NCBI GenBank assembly: GCA_963822695.1
Contig: CAWGJH010000033.1
Location: 434,001 to 498,000 of the forward strand
Direction: 5' to 3'
Length of the DNA stretch: 64,000 nucleotides
Origin: GCA-003244245 sp963822695
GTDB taxonomy: Bacteria > Actinomycetota > Actinomycetes > Mycobacteriales > Pseudonocardiaceae
The notes below the pieces were generated by a model that saw only the letters and a program-made list of their open reading frames with translations, searched no databases and had not been told where the DNA came from. Below, piece by piece: positions 8,466 to 17,151 of the stretch (position 1 is the stretch's first letter; every line of letters starts with the position of its first letter). The position numbers and the translations under genes are program-made.

Positions 8466-9836
8466 GTGGCTGAACACCGGCTTTCGCTCGCGATCAACGG
8501 GCGTGAGCGACTTCTGGAGCGACGGCTGGTGCCCTTCTGCATGCCGGATGGACAGCCGGCCGCCGGTAACGGGCGGGCCCGATTGGGTTCGGTGGCGGTC
8601 GTGGGCCTCGGGTACGTCGGGCTGCCGACGGCGTTGGCGCTGTTGGGCAGCTCGTCGCAGATCACCGGCTTGGACGTGAGCGACGACCGGCTGCGCGCCA
8701 TCGAGTGCGGCAACGTCAACCTGTCCGACCTCGACCGAGCGCGGCTGGCAATGGCCATGGACGATGAGAGCTTCCGGCTCACCAGCGACAGCGCCGCACT
8801 GGCCGAGGCCGACGGGGTGATCGTCTGCGTCCCCACCCCGGTGGACGCGCAGCACGTCCCGGACCTGTCCGCCCTGCGCAGCGCCTGCCAGACCATCGTG
8901 GCGCACGCCCACCCAGGGCAGACGATCATCCTCACCTCGACCAGTTTCGTCGGGACCACGCGGCAACTGCTCGTCGAGCCCCTGCACCACTGTGGTCTGA
9001 CCGTCGGCACGGACGTCTACGTCGCCTTCAGCCCGGAGCGCATCGACCCCGGCAATCCCGACCACCTCCAGCGGGAAACCCCACGGGTGGTGGGCGGGAC
9101 CACCGTCGAGTGCAGCCAGCAGGCCGCGCGGGTGATCGGGCAGATGACCGACTCGGTCTATCTGGTGAGCTCCCCGGAGGCAGCCGAGCTGACCAAGCTG
9201 TACGAGAACATCTTCCGCGCGGTCACCCTGGCGCTGGCCAACGAGTTCAGCGACGTGTGTGGCACGCTGAAGCTGGACCCGATCGAGGTCACCCTGGCCG
9301 CGGCGACCAAGCCCTACGGCTTCCTCGCCGCGTTCCCCGGCCCCGGGGTGGGCGGGCACTGCATCCCGTGCGATCCGCACTACCTGCTGTGGCAACTGCA
9401 AGGGCAGCACCGGCCGACGCCGCTGATCGAGCAGGCCATGCACTCCATCCATGCGCGTCCGGCCCGCATCGTCGAGCGGGCCACCGAGGTCCTCACCGGC
9501 AACGGTCGCTCACCCGCCGGCGCCAAGGTGATCGTGGTCGGCGCCAGCTACAAGGCCGGCGTCAGCGACGTGCGGGAATCGCCAGCGCTGCTGATCATCG
9601 ACGGGCTCGCCCGGAGCGGCGCGGACGTCAGCTATCACGACCCGCTGGTGCCAGTCGTCCAGACGCCCGAAGGCCAGCTGATGCGCAGCGTTGCGGCACC
9701 CAGCGGAGCCGACTGGGACTTGGTGGTCATCCACGTGGTGCACCCCGACACCGATTACAGCTGGATCCGGGGCTGCCCGTCGGTGCTCGACGCGACCTAT
9801 CTCTTCGATGGCGCCACGCAGCGCAGCGTGGTATGA
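8466..9836 (+). CDS. UDP-sugar 6-dehydrogenase (WecC/WbpA-type)
   Basis: A 456-aa NAD-dependent nucleotide-sugar dehydrogenase that would oxidise C6 of a UDP-hexose or UDP-HexNAc to the uronic acid in two steps. The Rossmann motif is VVGLGYVGLP (45-54). K244 and N248 in TKLYENIFR match the conserved active-site helix. The catalytic cysteine is C299 in GVGGHCIPCDP. The C-terminal domain closes with ASYKAGVSDVRESPA. The GTG start at 8466 is preceded by a strong GGGGGGAA ribosome site. It is the first gene of the plus-strand polysaccharide operon and its stop overlaps the next start (ATGA). Whether the substrate is UDP-Glc, UDP-GlcNAc or UDP-ManNAc cannot be settled by eye. Confidence 0.9.
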   Translation: MAEHRLSLAINGRERLLERRLVPFCMPDGQPAAGNGRARLGSVAVVGLGYVGLPTALALLGSSSQITGLDVSDDRLRAIECGNVNLSDLDRARLAMAMDDESFRLTSDSAALAEADGVIVCVPTPVDAQHVPDLSALRSACQTIVAHAHPGQTIILTSTSFVGTTRQLLVEPLHHCGLTVGTDVYVAFSPERIDPGNPDHLQRETPRVVGGTTVECSQQAARVIGQMTDSVYLVSSPEAAELTKLYENIFRAVTLALANEFSDVCGTLKLDPIEVTLAAATKPYGFLAAFPGPGVGGHCIPCDPHYLLWQLQGQHRPTPLIEQAMHSIHARPARIVERATEVLTGNGRSPAGAKVIVVGASYKAGVSDVRESPALLIIDGLARSGADVSYHDPLVPVVQTPEGQLMRSVAAPSGADWDLVVIHVVHPDTDYSWIRGCPSVLDATYLFDGATQRSVV

Positions 9837-11170
9837 GGACCGGCCCGTCGATGACCCGCCACCTGCACGCCCAGAGGATGACGACACAGCTGGACCTCAC
9901 GACACCGGCGGTCATCCTCAAGCTCGACCGTAACGCCCTGCACCACGGCGGGCTGGGTGCGATCCGTAGCCTGGGCCGGTTGGGCGTACCGGTCTACGGC
10001 GTGCACGAGGACCCGTTGGCACCCGCAGCCAGATCCCGCTACCTGCACGACCGATGGATCTGGCGGCCAGACGCCGAGGATGCCGGACGGGTGCGGGCCG
10101 GGCTGGTGACGCTCGCCGAGCGGATCGGCCGCCGGGCCGTGCTCATCCCCACCGACGACGCCGGCGCCATCTTCCTCGCCGAGCATGGCACCGACCTGCG
10201 GCGCTGGTTCCTGTTCCCCGACCCGCCCAGCGACCTGCCGCGCCAACTGGCCGGCAAGTACACGCTGTACCAGCTGTGCCGCGAGCTGGGTGTGCCGTGC
10301 GTGGCGGCCGCGCTGCCCGAGTCTCTCGCCAGCGCCCAGGAGTTCGCCGACCAGGTCGGGTTCCCGCTGGTCGCCAAGCTGGCCACCCCGTGGCGGTCCA
10401 GCAGCGCGAAGGGACCGCGCAGCACCTCGGTGCTCCGCACCCGCGACGAGCTCGCACACAGCTGGCGAGCTTGCGCCGACTCCGACGGCGGCGCCCTGAT
10501 GCTGCAGGACTATATCCCCCACCATCAGATCCCCCACCATCAGCAAGGCCAGGACTACTTCTTCCACGGCTACTGTGACGGCCAGTCGCGCTGCCGGCCC
10601 GCTTTCGTCGGGATCAAGGAACGCTCCTATCCGGCGCACGCCGGGCTGACCAGCCTCGGACGCTGGGTGGACAACCCGCAGCTGCACCACTGGGCCACCA
10701 CACTGGTGGCCCAGCTGGGTTTTCGGGGCATCGCCGACCTCGATTACCGCTTCGACCCCCGGGACGGCCAGTACAAGCTGCTGGACTTCAACCCGAGGCT
10801 GGGTGCGCAGTTCCGACTGTTTCAGGACACTGCGGGCGTCGACGTGGTGGTCGCGGCGCATCTGGACCTGACCGGCCGTGCGGTGCCGCAGGGTTCGGCG
10901 CACTTCGGCCGCAGCTTCCTGGTGGAGAACTACGACCCGATCGCGGCACTGGCCTACCGGCGCTGCGGCCTGGATTTCCGGTCCTGGGTGACATCGCTGC
11001 GCCGGGCCGACGAGCTGGCCTGGTTCGCCCGAGATGATCTCGCACCGTTTGGGCTGATGTGCCTGCGCATGGGATGGCGGGCGATGACCCGCCCGCTGCG
11101 CAGCGCACCTCGAACCATCACCACGCAGCTAGCCGCACGGAGGGCCAGAGATGAACAACGACATGAATGA
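9833..11170 (+). CDS. ATP-grasp ligase
   Basis: A 445-aa carboxylate-amine/thiol ligase of the ATP-grasp fold. The open frame extends far upstream over the dehydrogenase gene. The start at 9833 is chosen because it gives an ATGA overlap with the upstream stop; ATG codons at 9851 and 9878 are alternatives. Visible parts are an N-terminal substrate domain (AVILKLDRN), the ATP-grasp core with LAGKYTLYQLCRELG and FPLVAKLATPWRS, and metal-binding residues in LLDFNPRLGAQFR. A His-rich HHQIPHHQQ insert arises from a short tandem DNA repeat. In a polysaccharide locus it probably joins an amino acid or another carboxylate to a sugar or carrier (inference). The next gene overlaps it by 20 bp. Confidence 0.8.
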   Translation: MRTGPSMTRHLHAQRMTTQLDLTTPAVILKLDRNALHHGGLGAIRSLGRLGVPVYGVHEDPLAPAARSRYLHDRWIWRPDAEDAGRVRAGLVTLAERIGRRAVLIPTDDAGAIFLAEHGTDLRRWFLFPDPPSDLPRQLAGKYTLYQLCRELGVPCVAAALPESLASAQEFADQVGFPLVAKLATPWRSSSAKGPRSTSVLRTRDELAHSWRACADSDGGALMLQDYIPHHQIPHHQQGQDYFFHGYCDGQSRCRPAFVGIKERSYPAHAGLTSLGRWVDNPQLHHWATTLVAQLGFRGIADLDYRFDPRDGQYKLLDFNPRLGAQFRLFQDTAGVDVVVAAHLDLTGRAVPQGSAHFGRSFLVENYDPIAALAYRRCGLDFRSWVTSLRRADELAWFARDDLAPFGLMCLRMGWRAMTRPLRSAPRTITTQLAARRARDEQRHE

Positions 11171-12416
11171 CACTGTCGACGTTGCCATTGTGGGCGCCGG
11201 GCCCTACGGCCTGTCGCTGGGTGCCCACCTGCGCGCCGCTGGCGTCTCGTTCCGCCAGTTCGGGCTGCCGATGCAACTGTGGCGAGAAGCGATGCCAGCC
11301 GGCATGTTCCTCAAGTCGCAGGGATACGCCTCCAACCTGTCCGACCCAGCCCGCAGGCATACGTTGCGCGCGTTCTGCGACTTCACCGGCCGGGACTACG
11401 CCGACTACGGGCTCCCGGTACCGCTGGAGACGTTCGTGGCCTACGGAGACTGGTTCCAGCGCGCCGAGGTTCCGCACCTGGAAGAGCTGATGGTCATCGA
11501 CGTGACCCGGGCTGGCGGGCACTATGACATCAGTCTGGCCGACGGGACCACCGCGCTGGCCCGCAAGGTCGTCGTGGCCACCGGAGTGCAACACTTCTCG
11601 CATCTGCCCGGCACCCTGGCCGCGCTGCCAGCGCAGGTATGCACGCACACCTGCGCGCACGACGATCTCGGGGTGTTCGCCGGCCGCGAGGTCGCGGTCG
11701 TCGGCGCCGGCCAGTCCGCGCTGGAATCGGCCGCGCTCCTGCACGAGTCCGGGGCAAGCGTCACCGTGCTCGCCCGCGCACCAGGACTGGTATGGAACGG
11801 CGCTCCGCTGCCCAACCAACGATCGATCCGGCGGCGGCTCCGGGAACCGGAAGCCCCGCTGGGCTCGGGCTGGTCTACCTGGTTCTACTCCAGCCAACCC
11901 GACCTGTTCCGCCGGCTGCCAGCCACTCAGCGGGTCCGGACCGCGCGCAGGGCGCTGGGACCGGCCGGCGCCTACTGGCTACGCCCCCGGGTGGAAGGCA
12001 AGATCCGCACGCTGGTCGGGCACTCGGTGCGGTGGGCGGAACCTGAGCCCTGGGGCGTGCGGCTCGGGCTGCGAGTCACCGGTGGAGTCACCGGCGGCGG
12101 GATCAACGGTGGGGGCACGCGGGAGATCACGGCCGAGCACGTGCTGGCCGCCACCGGCTACCGCGCCGACCTGGACCGGCTGACCTTCCTGGCCAGACAG
12201 CTGCGCTCGAAGGTACGAACCCTGGCAGGCAGTCCCGACGTCGGCCCGGACTTCCAGTCCTCGGTACCGAACCTGTACTTCATCGGACCTGCCGTGGCTC
12301 CGACCTTCGGACCGGTCATGCGGTTCGTCTATGGCGCCGACTACGCGGCGCGCGCGGTGACCCGCGCACTCACCACCATCCCGGGGCCACGAACCACCGT
12401 GGGAACTCGCCGGTGA
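11151..12416 (+). CDS. FAD-dependent NAD(P)-binding oxidoreductase (monooxygenase-like)
   Basis: A 421-aa flavoprotein. The FAD dinucleotide motif VAIVGAGPYG is at 8-17 and a second Rossmann motif, VAVVGAGQSALESA, near 180 binds NAD(P)H. ATGYR near the C-terminus is the mark of flavin-containing monooxygenases and lysine/ornithine N-hydroxylase relatives. FIGPAVAPTFGP follows. The start overlaps the end of the ATP-grasp gene by 20 bp and the stop overlaps the next start (GTGA), so all three are translationally linked. The pairing with an ATP-grasp ligase suggests that the locus makes or modifies a non-sugar substituent (inference). The substrate is unknown. Confidence 0.82.
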   Translation: MNNDMNDTVDVAIVGAGPYGLSLGAHLRAAGVSFRQFGLPMQLWREAMPAGMFLKSQGYASNLSDPARRHTLRAFCDFTGRDYADYGLPVPLETFVAYGDWFQRAEVPHLEELMVIDVTRAGGHYDISLADGTTALARKVVVATGVQHFSHLPGTLAALPAQVCTHTCAHDDLGVFAGREVAVVGAGQSALESAALLHESGASVTVLARAPGLVWNGAPLPNQRSIRRRLREPEAPLGSGWSTWFYSSQPDLFRRLPATQRVRTARRALGPAGAYWLRPRVEGKIRTLVGHSVRWAEPEPWGVRLGLRVTGGVTGGGINGGGTREITAEHVLAATGYRADLDRLTFLARQLRSKVRTLAGSPDVGPDFQSSVPNLYFIGPAVAPTFGPVMRFVYGADYAARAVTRALTTIPGPRTTVGTRR

Positions 12417-13735
12417 CCACCTCACTCGCCGCACCGGTGGCGCCGGTGGCCCTGCTTCCGATGGCCCTCCCGGCAGTGGACGTCGCCAGCCTCGCCACCG
12501 CCGTCCTGCTGGCCAGGGCATCAGGGTGGGGAGCGACGATGTACGCCTGCGCGGTGCTGGTGCTCCTGGTGGCCGACGGGCAGCACCGGCTCCGGATCTG
12601 CCGGCGGGTGTCCGATCAGCTGCCGCGGACCGTGGCGGTGGCGGCGATGCCGCTGCTCGCCGTGCTGCCATGGCTGGGACCCGACGGGCTGCAACTGGGG
12701 CTGCTCTCCACCGCGGCGCTGGTCGCCGTGCGCGCCGGGGCCTGCGCCGCGTTGAAGGCCGCACACCGGCGTGGGCGGCTGCTCGAACCAGCGCTGGTCG
12801 TCGGCACCGGCGCCACCGCGGTTCGGGTCGCGCAACTGCTGCGCAACCATCCAGAACTCGGCTTGGCGCCCCGGGGGTTCCTCGACAGCCAGCCACCGCG
12901 GCACCGGGTCGGGTTGCCGCTGCTTGGCGAGCTCACGGAGCTGCCCGACGTGGTCGCCCGCTACGGCATCCAGCGCGTCATCGTGTGCTTCCCGGCGGCC
13001 CGGGATGAAGACCTGGTACCGCTGGTGCGGGCCTGCCGGCCGTTACCGGTGGACATCTGCGTGGTGCCGCGGATGTACGAGCTCGGCGCCGCGCTGCCCC
13101 GCGGCTATCTCGACGAGCTGTGCGACATACCGCTGGTCCCGCTTCGCCGTCTCGGACACGGTCGGCTCGGCGCCGGCGCCAAGGCCGCGTTCGACGTCGC
13201 GGGTGCCACGGCACTACTCGTCGCGGTCACCCCCGTGCTGCTCGCGCTCGCGGTCGCGGTCCGGCGCGACGGTGGTGGGCCCGCGCTGTTCCGCCAGACC
13301 CGCCTCACCCGGTCCGGCAAGACAATGGAGCTCCTCAAGCTGCGCTCCATGATCGACCACGCCGACTCGGACACCCGCTGGGCGGTGCTCCCCGAGCACA
13401 CCACCAACCTCGGTCGATGGCTGCGGCGGACCCACCTCGATGAGCTACCCCAACTCCTCAACGTGCTGCGCGGAGAGATGTCCCTGGTGGGGCCGCGGCC
13501 AGAGCGCCCGTACTTCGCGGCGCGCTTCGGGTTGCAGATACCGCGATATGGCGACCGGCACCGGATGCGGACCGGACTGACCGGCTGGGCTCAGGTGCAT
13601 GGACTGCACGGAGACACGTCCATCGCCGACCGGATCCGTTTCGACAACTTCTACATCGAGCACTGGTCGCCATGGATGGACATGGTGATCTTGGCCCGCA
13701 CCCTGTGCACCGTGCCGTCAGGAGGAAGAAAGTGA
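12413..13735 (+). CDS. Polyprenyl glycosylphosphotransferase (WcaJ/CpsE-type priming enzyme)
   Basis: A 440-aa membrane enzyme that would start polysaccharide synthesis by moving a sugar-1-phosphate to undecaprenyl phosphate. The N-terminal half has hydrophobic segments (about 10-105) and a CoA-binding-like Rossmann region (LVVGTGATAVRVAQLL). The C-terminal catalytic block has the family signatures: one transmembrane helix (about 262-285), FRQTRLTRSGK, LKLRSM, LRRTHLDELPQLLNVLRGEM, SLVGPRPERP, and GLTGWAQV. The GTG start overlaps the previous stop. A second, shorter priming enzyme lies at 22318-22974, so the locus has two possible initiators. Confidence 0.9.
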   Translation: MTTSLAAPVAPVALLPMALPAVDVASLATAVLLARASGWGATMYACAVLVLLVADGQHRLRICRRVSDQLPRTVAVAAMPLLAVLPWLGPDGLQLGLLSTAALVAVRAGACAALKAAHRRGRLLEPALVVGTGATAVRVAQLLRNHPELGLAPRGFLDSQPPRHRVGLPLLGELTELPDVVARYGIQRVIVCFPAARDEDLVPLVRACRPLPVDICVVPRMYELGAALPRGYLDELCDIPLVPLRRLGHGRLGAGAKAAFDVAGATALLVAVTPVLLALAVAVRRDGGGPALFRQTRLTRSGKTMELLKLRSMIDHADSDTRWAVLPEHTTNLGRWLRRTHLDELPQLLNVLRGEMSLVGPRPERPYFAARFGLQIPRYGDRHRMRTGLTGWAQVHGLHGDTSIADRIRFDNFYIEHWSPWMDMVILARTLCTVPSGGRK

Positions 13736-14946
13736 AGGTTCTCCACGTGATCACCGGGTTGGGTGTGGGAGGGGCAGAGCTCCAGCTGCGGTCCCTGCTC
13801 CAGCACACCCGCCACCAGCCCGACGTGGTGACGCTCTACAACCCGGGTCCGGTCGCGGGGATGATCTCCGGGGACGGCGTGCGGGTCCGCGATCTGGCCA
13901 TGACCCGCAACACCGAGCTGTCCGCGCTGCTGCGGTTGGCCCGCCTGATCCGCGCCGGTGGCTACGATGTGGTGCACACCCACCTGTACCGCTCCTGCAT
14001 CTACGGCCGGCTCGCGGCCCGGCTCGCCGGCACGCCGGTGGTGGTCACCACCGAGCACTCCATCGGCGAGACGCACCTGGAGCGCCGGCGGATGACCCTC
14101 GGGGTGCGTACCCTTTACCTGGCCACGGACCTGTGCTCGGATGCCACGATCGCGGTGTCGGACGCGGTGGCGCAACGGCTGACGGTATGGGGCGTGGCCG
14201 CCCGCAAGATCGAGATCATTCCCAACGGCCTGGACTTCACCCGGGTCGCATACGATGCCGCCGCCCGGGACCGGATCCGCGGCGAGTTCGATCTCCCCCT
14301 CGATGCCTACGTCATCGGCGTGCTCGGCCGGCTCGACCCGATCAAGCGCTTCGACCTGGTGATCAGGTCTGCCGCGCCGCTACTCGACGATCAGCACCGG
14401 CTGTTGATCGTGGGGGACGGGCAGATCCGGCCCGACCTGGAAGCGCAGGCGCAGCGCCAGGGCGTCGCGGAGCTGGTGACCTTTGCCGGTGAGCGGCACG
14501 ACGTGGCCGCCATGCTGTCGTCTCTGGACCTGTTCGTCGCGTCCTCGGAGCAGGAGACCTTCGGGCTGTCGGTACTGGAGGCGCTGACCAACGGCATACC
14601 CGCGCTCTACACGACCTGCCCGGCACTGGAGGGCATCGAGACTGAGCGGGCCCGCCAGGTACCTGGTGAGGTCGACGGACTGCGCCGGGAGATCGCCGCC
14701 GAGTTGGCGCGCGGGCGCCGCCCGCGTGAGGGCGTGCCCGCCATCCGCGAGCAGTACGGCATCGAGGCGGTGGCCCGCCGGATCGACGACCTCTACGACC
14801 GGCTGATGGCGCGGCGGCGCCCACTCAGGCAGCACCCATTCACGGCGGGCCCAGTCCGCCATCGACCGGTTCGCCATCGGCCAGGCCGCCATCGACCAGG
14901 CCCACCGCGCCCCGCTGATGCCAACCACGTTGTGCCAACCCCCTAA
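13732..14946 (+). CDS. Family 4 (GT-B) glycosyltransferase
   Basis: A 404-aa GT4-type transferase. The GTG at 13732 is chosen: it overlaps the upstream stop, has GGAGGAAGAA directly before it, and begins the canonical VKVLHVITGLGVGGAE strand-loop. The N-terminal domain has DVVHTHLYRS and TTEHS. The donor-binding domain has IIPNGLDF, GVLGRLDPIKRFD, LLIVGDG and the EQETFGLSVLEAL motif with the acidic EX7E pair. The C-terminal tail (about 375-395) is a low-complexity Arg/His/Pro repeat (RHRPVRHRPGRHRPG) produced by a short tandem DNA repeat, unlike the rest of the family. It adds one sugar to the growing lipid-linked unit; donor unknown. Confidence 0.9.
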   Translation: MKVLHVITGLGVGGAELQLRSLLQHTRHQPDVVTLYNPGPVAGMISGDGVRVRDLAMTRNTELSALLRLARLIRAGGYDVVHTHLYRSCIYGRLAARLAGTPVVVTTEHSIGETHLERRRMTLGVRTLYLATDLCSDATIAVSDAVAQRLTVWGVAARKIEIIPNGLDFTRVAYDAAARDRIRGEFDLPLDAYVIGVLGRLDPIKRFDLVIRSAAPLLDDQHRLLIVGDGQIRPDLEAQAQRQGVAELVTFAGERHDVAAMLSSLDLFVASSEQETFGLSVLEALTNGIPALYTTCPALEGIETERARQVPGEVDGLRREIAAELARGRRPREGVPAIREQYGIEAVARRIDDLYDRLMARRRPLRQHPFTAGPVRHRPVRHRPGRHRPGPPRPADANHVVPTP

Positions 14947-14956
14947 GAGGTGACTG

Positions 14957-15943
14957 ATGCACGCGCTGATCACCGGCGGAGCTGGCTTCATCGGCTCCCA
15001 CCTGGCAGAGCACCTCCTCACCGCGGGCCATGAGGTCGTCGCGCTCGACAACCTGGCCACCGGCTCGATGGAGAATCTGTCCTCGATCAACGACCACCCC
15101 CGCTTCCGCTACGTACCGGGCTCGGTACTGGACGAGGCGCTGGTTGACACGCTCGCCAGCCAGGTGGACACGATCTTCCACCTCGCTGCGGCCGTCGGAT
15201 CGTTCGTCATCCGCGATCGGACGTTGCACAGCCTGCGCACCAACATCCACGGGACGGAAAACGTCCTCACCGCGGCGCACCGTCACCAGGCTCGGGTCCT
15301 GATCGCCTCCAGCAGCGAGGTGTACGGGAAGAACACCAAGATCGGCCTGCGGGAGGACGACGATCGGGTGGTCGGCTCACCGCTGCTGCACCGCTGGTCC
15401 TACTCCGAGGCCAAGGCCGTGGACGAGAGCTTCACCCACGCCTACGTCACCGAACTCGGCCTGCAGGCGGTGATCGTCCGGCTGTTCAACACGGTGGGCC
15501 CCCGGCAGACCGGGCGCTACGGCATGGTCATTCCCCGGTTCGTGGCCCAAGCCCTCACCGGGGCGCCGCTGACCATCTTCGGGACCGGCACCCAGGTGCG
15601 CTGCTTCTGCCACGTCCACGACGTGGTGCCCGCGTTGCTAGCGCTGGTGGAACACCAGGGGGCGTACGGCACCGCCGTCAACCTCGGCAGCTCCGAGCAG
15701 GTGTCCATCGCCGACCTCGCCCTGCGGGTGCTGGCGTTGACTCACTCGGCCAGCGACATCATCCACATGTCGTATGAGGAGGGCATCGGTCCGGGATATG
15801 AGGACCTGCAGCGACGCGTCCCGGACTGCACCAGGGCCCGGGAGATGATCGGTTTCCGCCCCCTCCGGTCACTGGACGACATCCTCCAGTCAGTGATCGC
15901 CGAGCAGAGCCGGCCGGATCTGGCACCGGCAGCGGTGCTCTGA
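14957..15943 (+). CDS. NAD-dependent nucleotide-sugar epimerase/dehydratase
   Basis: A 328-aa extended short-chain dehydrogenase (GalE / UDP-xylose synthase group). GGAGFIGSHL (7-16) is the NAD motif. The catalytic residues are in SSSEVYG and YSEAK (YXXXK), and RLFNTVGPRQ is the substrate loop typical of 4-epimerases and decarboxylases. It starts 10 bp after the GT4 stop with a GAGGTGACTG ribosome site, and its stop overlaps the next start (TGATG). It probably supplies an activated sugar for this locus. Epimerisation and decarboxylation cannot be told apart here. Confidence 0.87.
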   Translation: MHALITGGAGFIGSHLAEHLLTAGHEVVALDNLATGSMENLSSINDHPRFRYVPGSVLDEALVDTLASQVDTIFHLAAAVGSFVIRDRTLHSLRTNIHGTENVLTAAHRHQARVLIASSSEVYGKNTKIGLREDDDRVVGSPLLHRWSYSEAKAVDESFTHAYVTELGLQAVIVRLFNTVGPRQTGRYGMVIPRFVAQALTGAPLTIFGTGTQVRCFCHVHDVVPALLALVEHQGAYGTAVNLGSSEQVSIADLALRVLALTHSASDIIHMSYEEGIGPGYEDLQRRVPDCTRAREMIGFRPLRSLDDILQSVIAEQSRPDLAPAAVL

Positions 15944-17151
15944 TGACCAACACCAGCATCGTCCCGCGGCGCGGTGCCTCCACCACGAGCGGTGCCTCCA
16001 CCACGAACGGAGGTGGACACATCGCTGAGCGACGATCAAGGAGGCGGAGCTTGCTGACCGGGTCGAGCTTCCTCATCCTGCTGTTCCTGGGCGCGGTGGC
16101 ACTGCTGGTCACGGTGCCGCGAATGCTCGGACCGGGCGAGCGGCCAGCCACTCTCGTGGTCGGGTCGTTGCCGTTCTGGAACCTGACCGAGGGCCCGAAC
16201 GTGGTGCTGGCGAACCGGGGCAGCTTCAACGAGGTCTCCCCGTGGATCTACGGGATCGCGCGGAACGGTCAGATCGTCCCGCAGGTGCCCGAGCGGGCCG
16301 CCGAGACCGCGGCCGGCATGGAGCAGTTGCGCAGGTCAGGGATCCCGCTGGTGCCGACGATCGCGAACGTGACCAACGGCCGGTGGGCCTACGAGCCGGT
16401 TGCGGCCATGTTGCACGATTCCACTGCGATGACCCGGCACATCAACGACATCGTCGTGCTGGTGCAGCGGGAGGGCTACGCGGGGATCGACATCGACTAC
16501 GAGGATCTGCGGGCCGCCGATCGGGAGACGTTCGCCACCTTCGTGACCCACCTGGCCGACGCGCTCCACGACAAGAACAAGCTCCTCTCGATTGCCGTGT
16601 TCGCCAAGACCACCGACGCGGGGGAAGATCAGCGCAACGTCGCGCAGGACTACGCAGCCATCGGTGAGGCGGCCGACGAGGTTCGGTTGATGGCCTACGA
16701 CTACCACTGGGCCGAGTCAACGCCAGGACCGGTCGCGCCGATCACCTGGGTCCGCCAGGTGCTTGACTACGCCAAGACCCAGATCCCCGCGGCGAAGATC
16801 GTGCTCGGGGTGCCGGTCTCCGGCTACGACTGGGTGGACGGTCGGGGTGAGGTGGTCACCTGGCTGCAATGCTTCGGGCGGACCAGGGCCTTCCGGGCCA
16901 CCTTGCAGTACGACCGGCTCAGCCAGTCGCCGTCGTTCCGGTACACCGACGCCCAAGCGCGGGAGCACGAGGTCTGGTTCGAGAACGCCGAGAGCACCAC
17001 GGCCAAGCTCGACGCGGCGAAGGCCGCCGGGATCCGCGGTGTCTACCTGTGGATGATCGGCGGGGAGGACGACCGGACCTGGGCAACGCTGCACACCATC
17101 CTGCCCGTGGGCAGCACATCTTCTTCCGGTACTGAAAGGTCGTCCCGCTGA
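15943..17151 (+). CDS. Membrane-anchored GH18-type glycoside hydrolase
   Basis: A 402-aa protein with a cytoplasmic basic N-terminus (RRSRRR), one transmembrane helix (about 41-60) and an external (beta/alpha)8 domain. GYAGIDIDYEDL (179-189) matches the GH18 DXXDXDXE motif, with E187 as the general acid and D185 as partner. LMAYDYHW near 250 and the closing YLWMIGG are also family features. It resembles the SleL/YaaH branch that acts on N-acetylglucosamine polymers. The N-terminus contains a duplicated GASTTSGASTTNGG segment. It overlaps both neighbours by one base, and directly precedes a GT2 synthase. This suggests that it trims or releases the polymer outside the cell (inference). Confidence 0.85.
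   Translation: MTNTSIVPRRGASTTSGASTTNGGGHIAERRSRRRSLLTGSSFLILLFLGAVALLVTVPRMLGPGERPATLVVGSLPFWNLTEGPNVVLANRGSFNEVSPWIYGIARNGQIVPQVPERAAETAAGMEQLRRSGIPLVPTIANVTNGRWAYEPVAAMLHDSTAMTRHINDIVVLVQREGYAGIDIDYEDLRAADRETFATFVTHLADALHDKNKLLSIAVFAKTTDAGEDQRNVAQDYAAIGEAADEVRLMAYDYHWAESTPGPVAPITWVRQVLDYAKTQIPAAKIVLGVPVSGYDWVDGRGEVVTWLQCFGRTRAFRATLQYDRLSQSPSFRYTDAQAREHEVWFENAESTTAKLDAAKAAGIRGVYLWMIGGEDDRTWATLHTILPVGSTSSSGTERSSR

Noticed and set aside
8388..9452. 354-aa minus-strand ORF opposite the UDP-sugar dehydrogenase
   Set aside because: Shadow of the dehydrogenase third-position GC; no motif in this frame.
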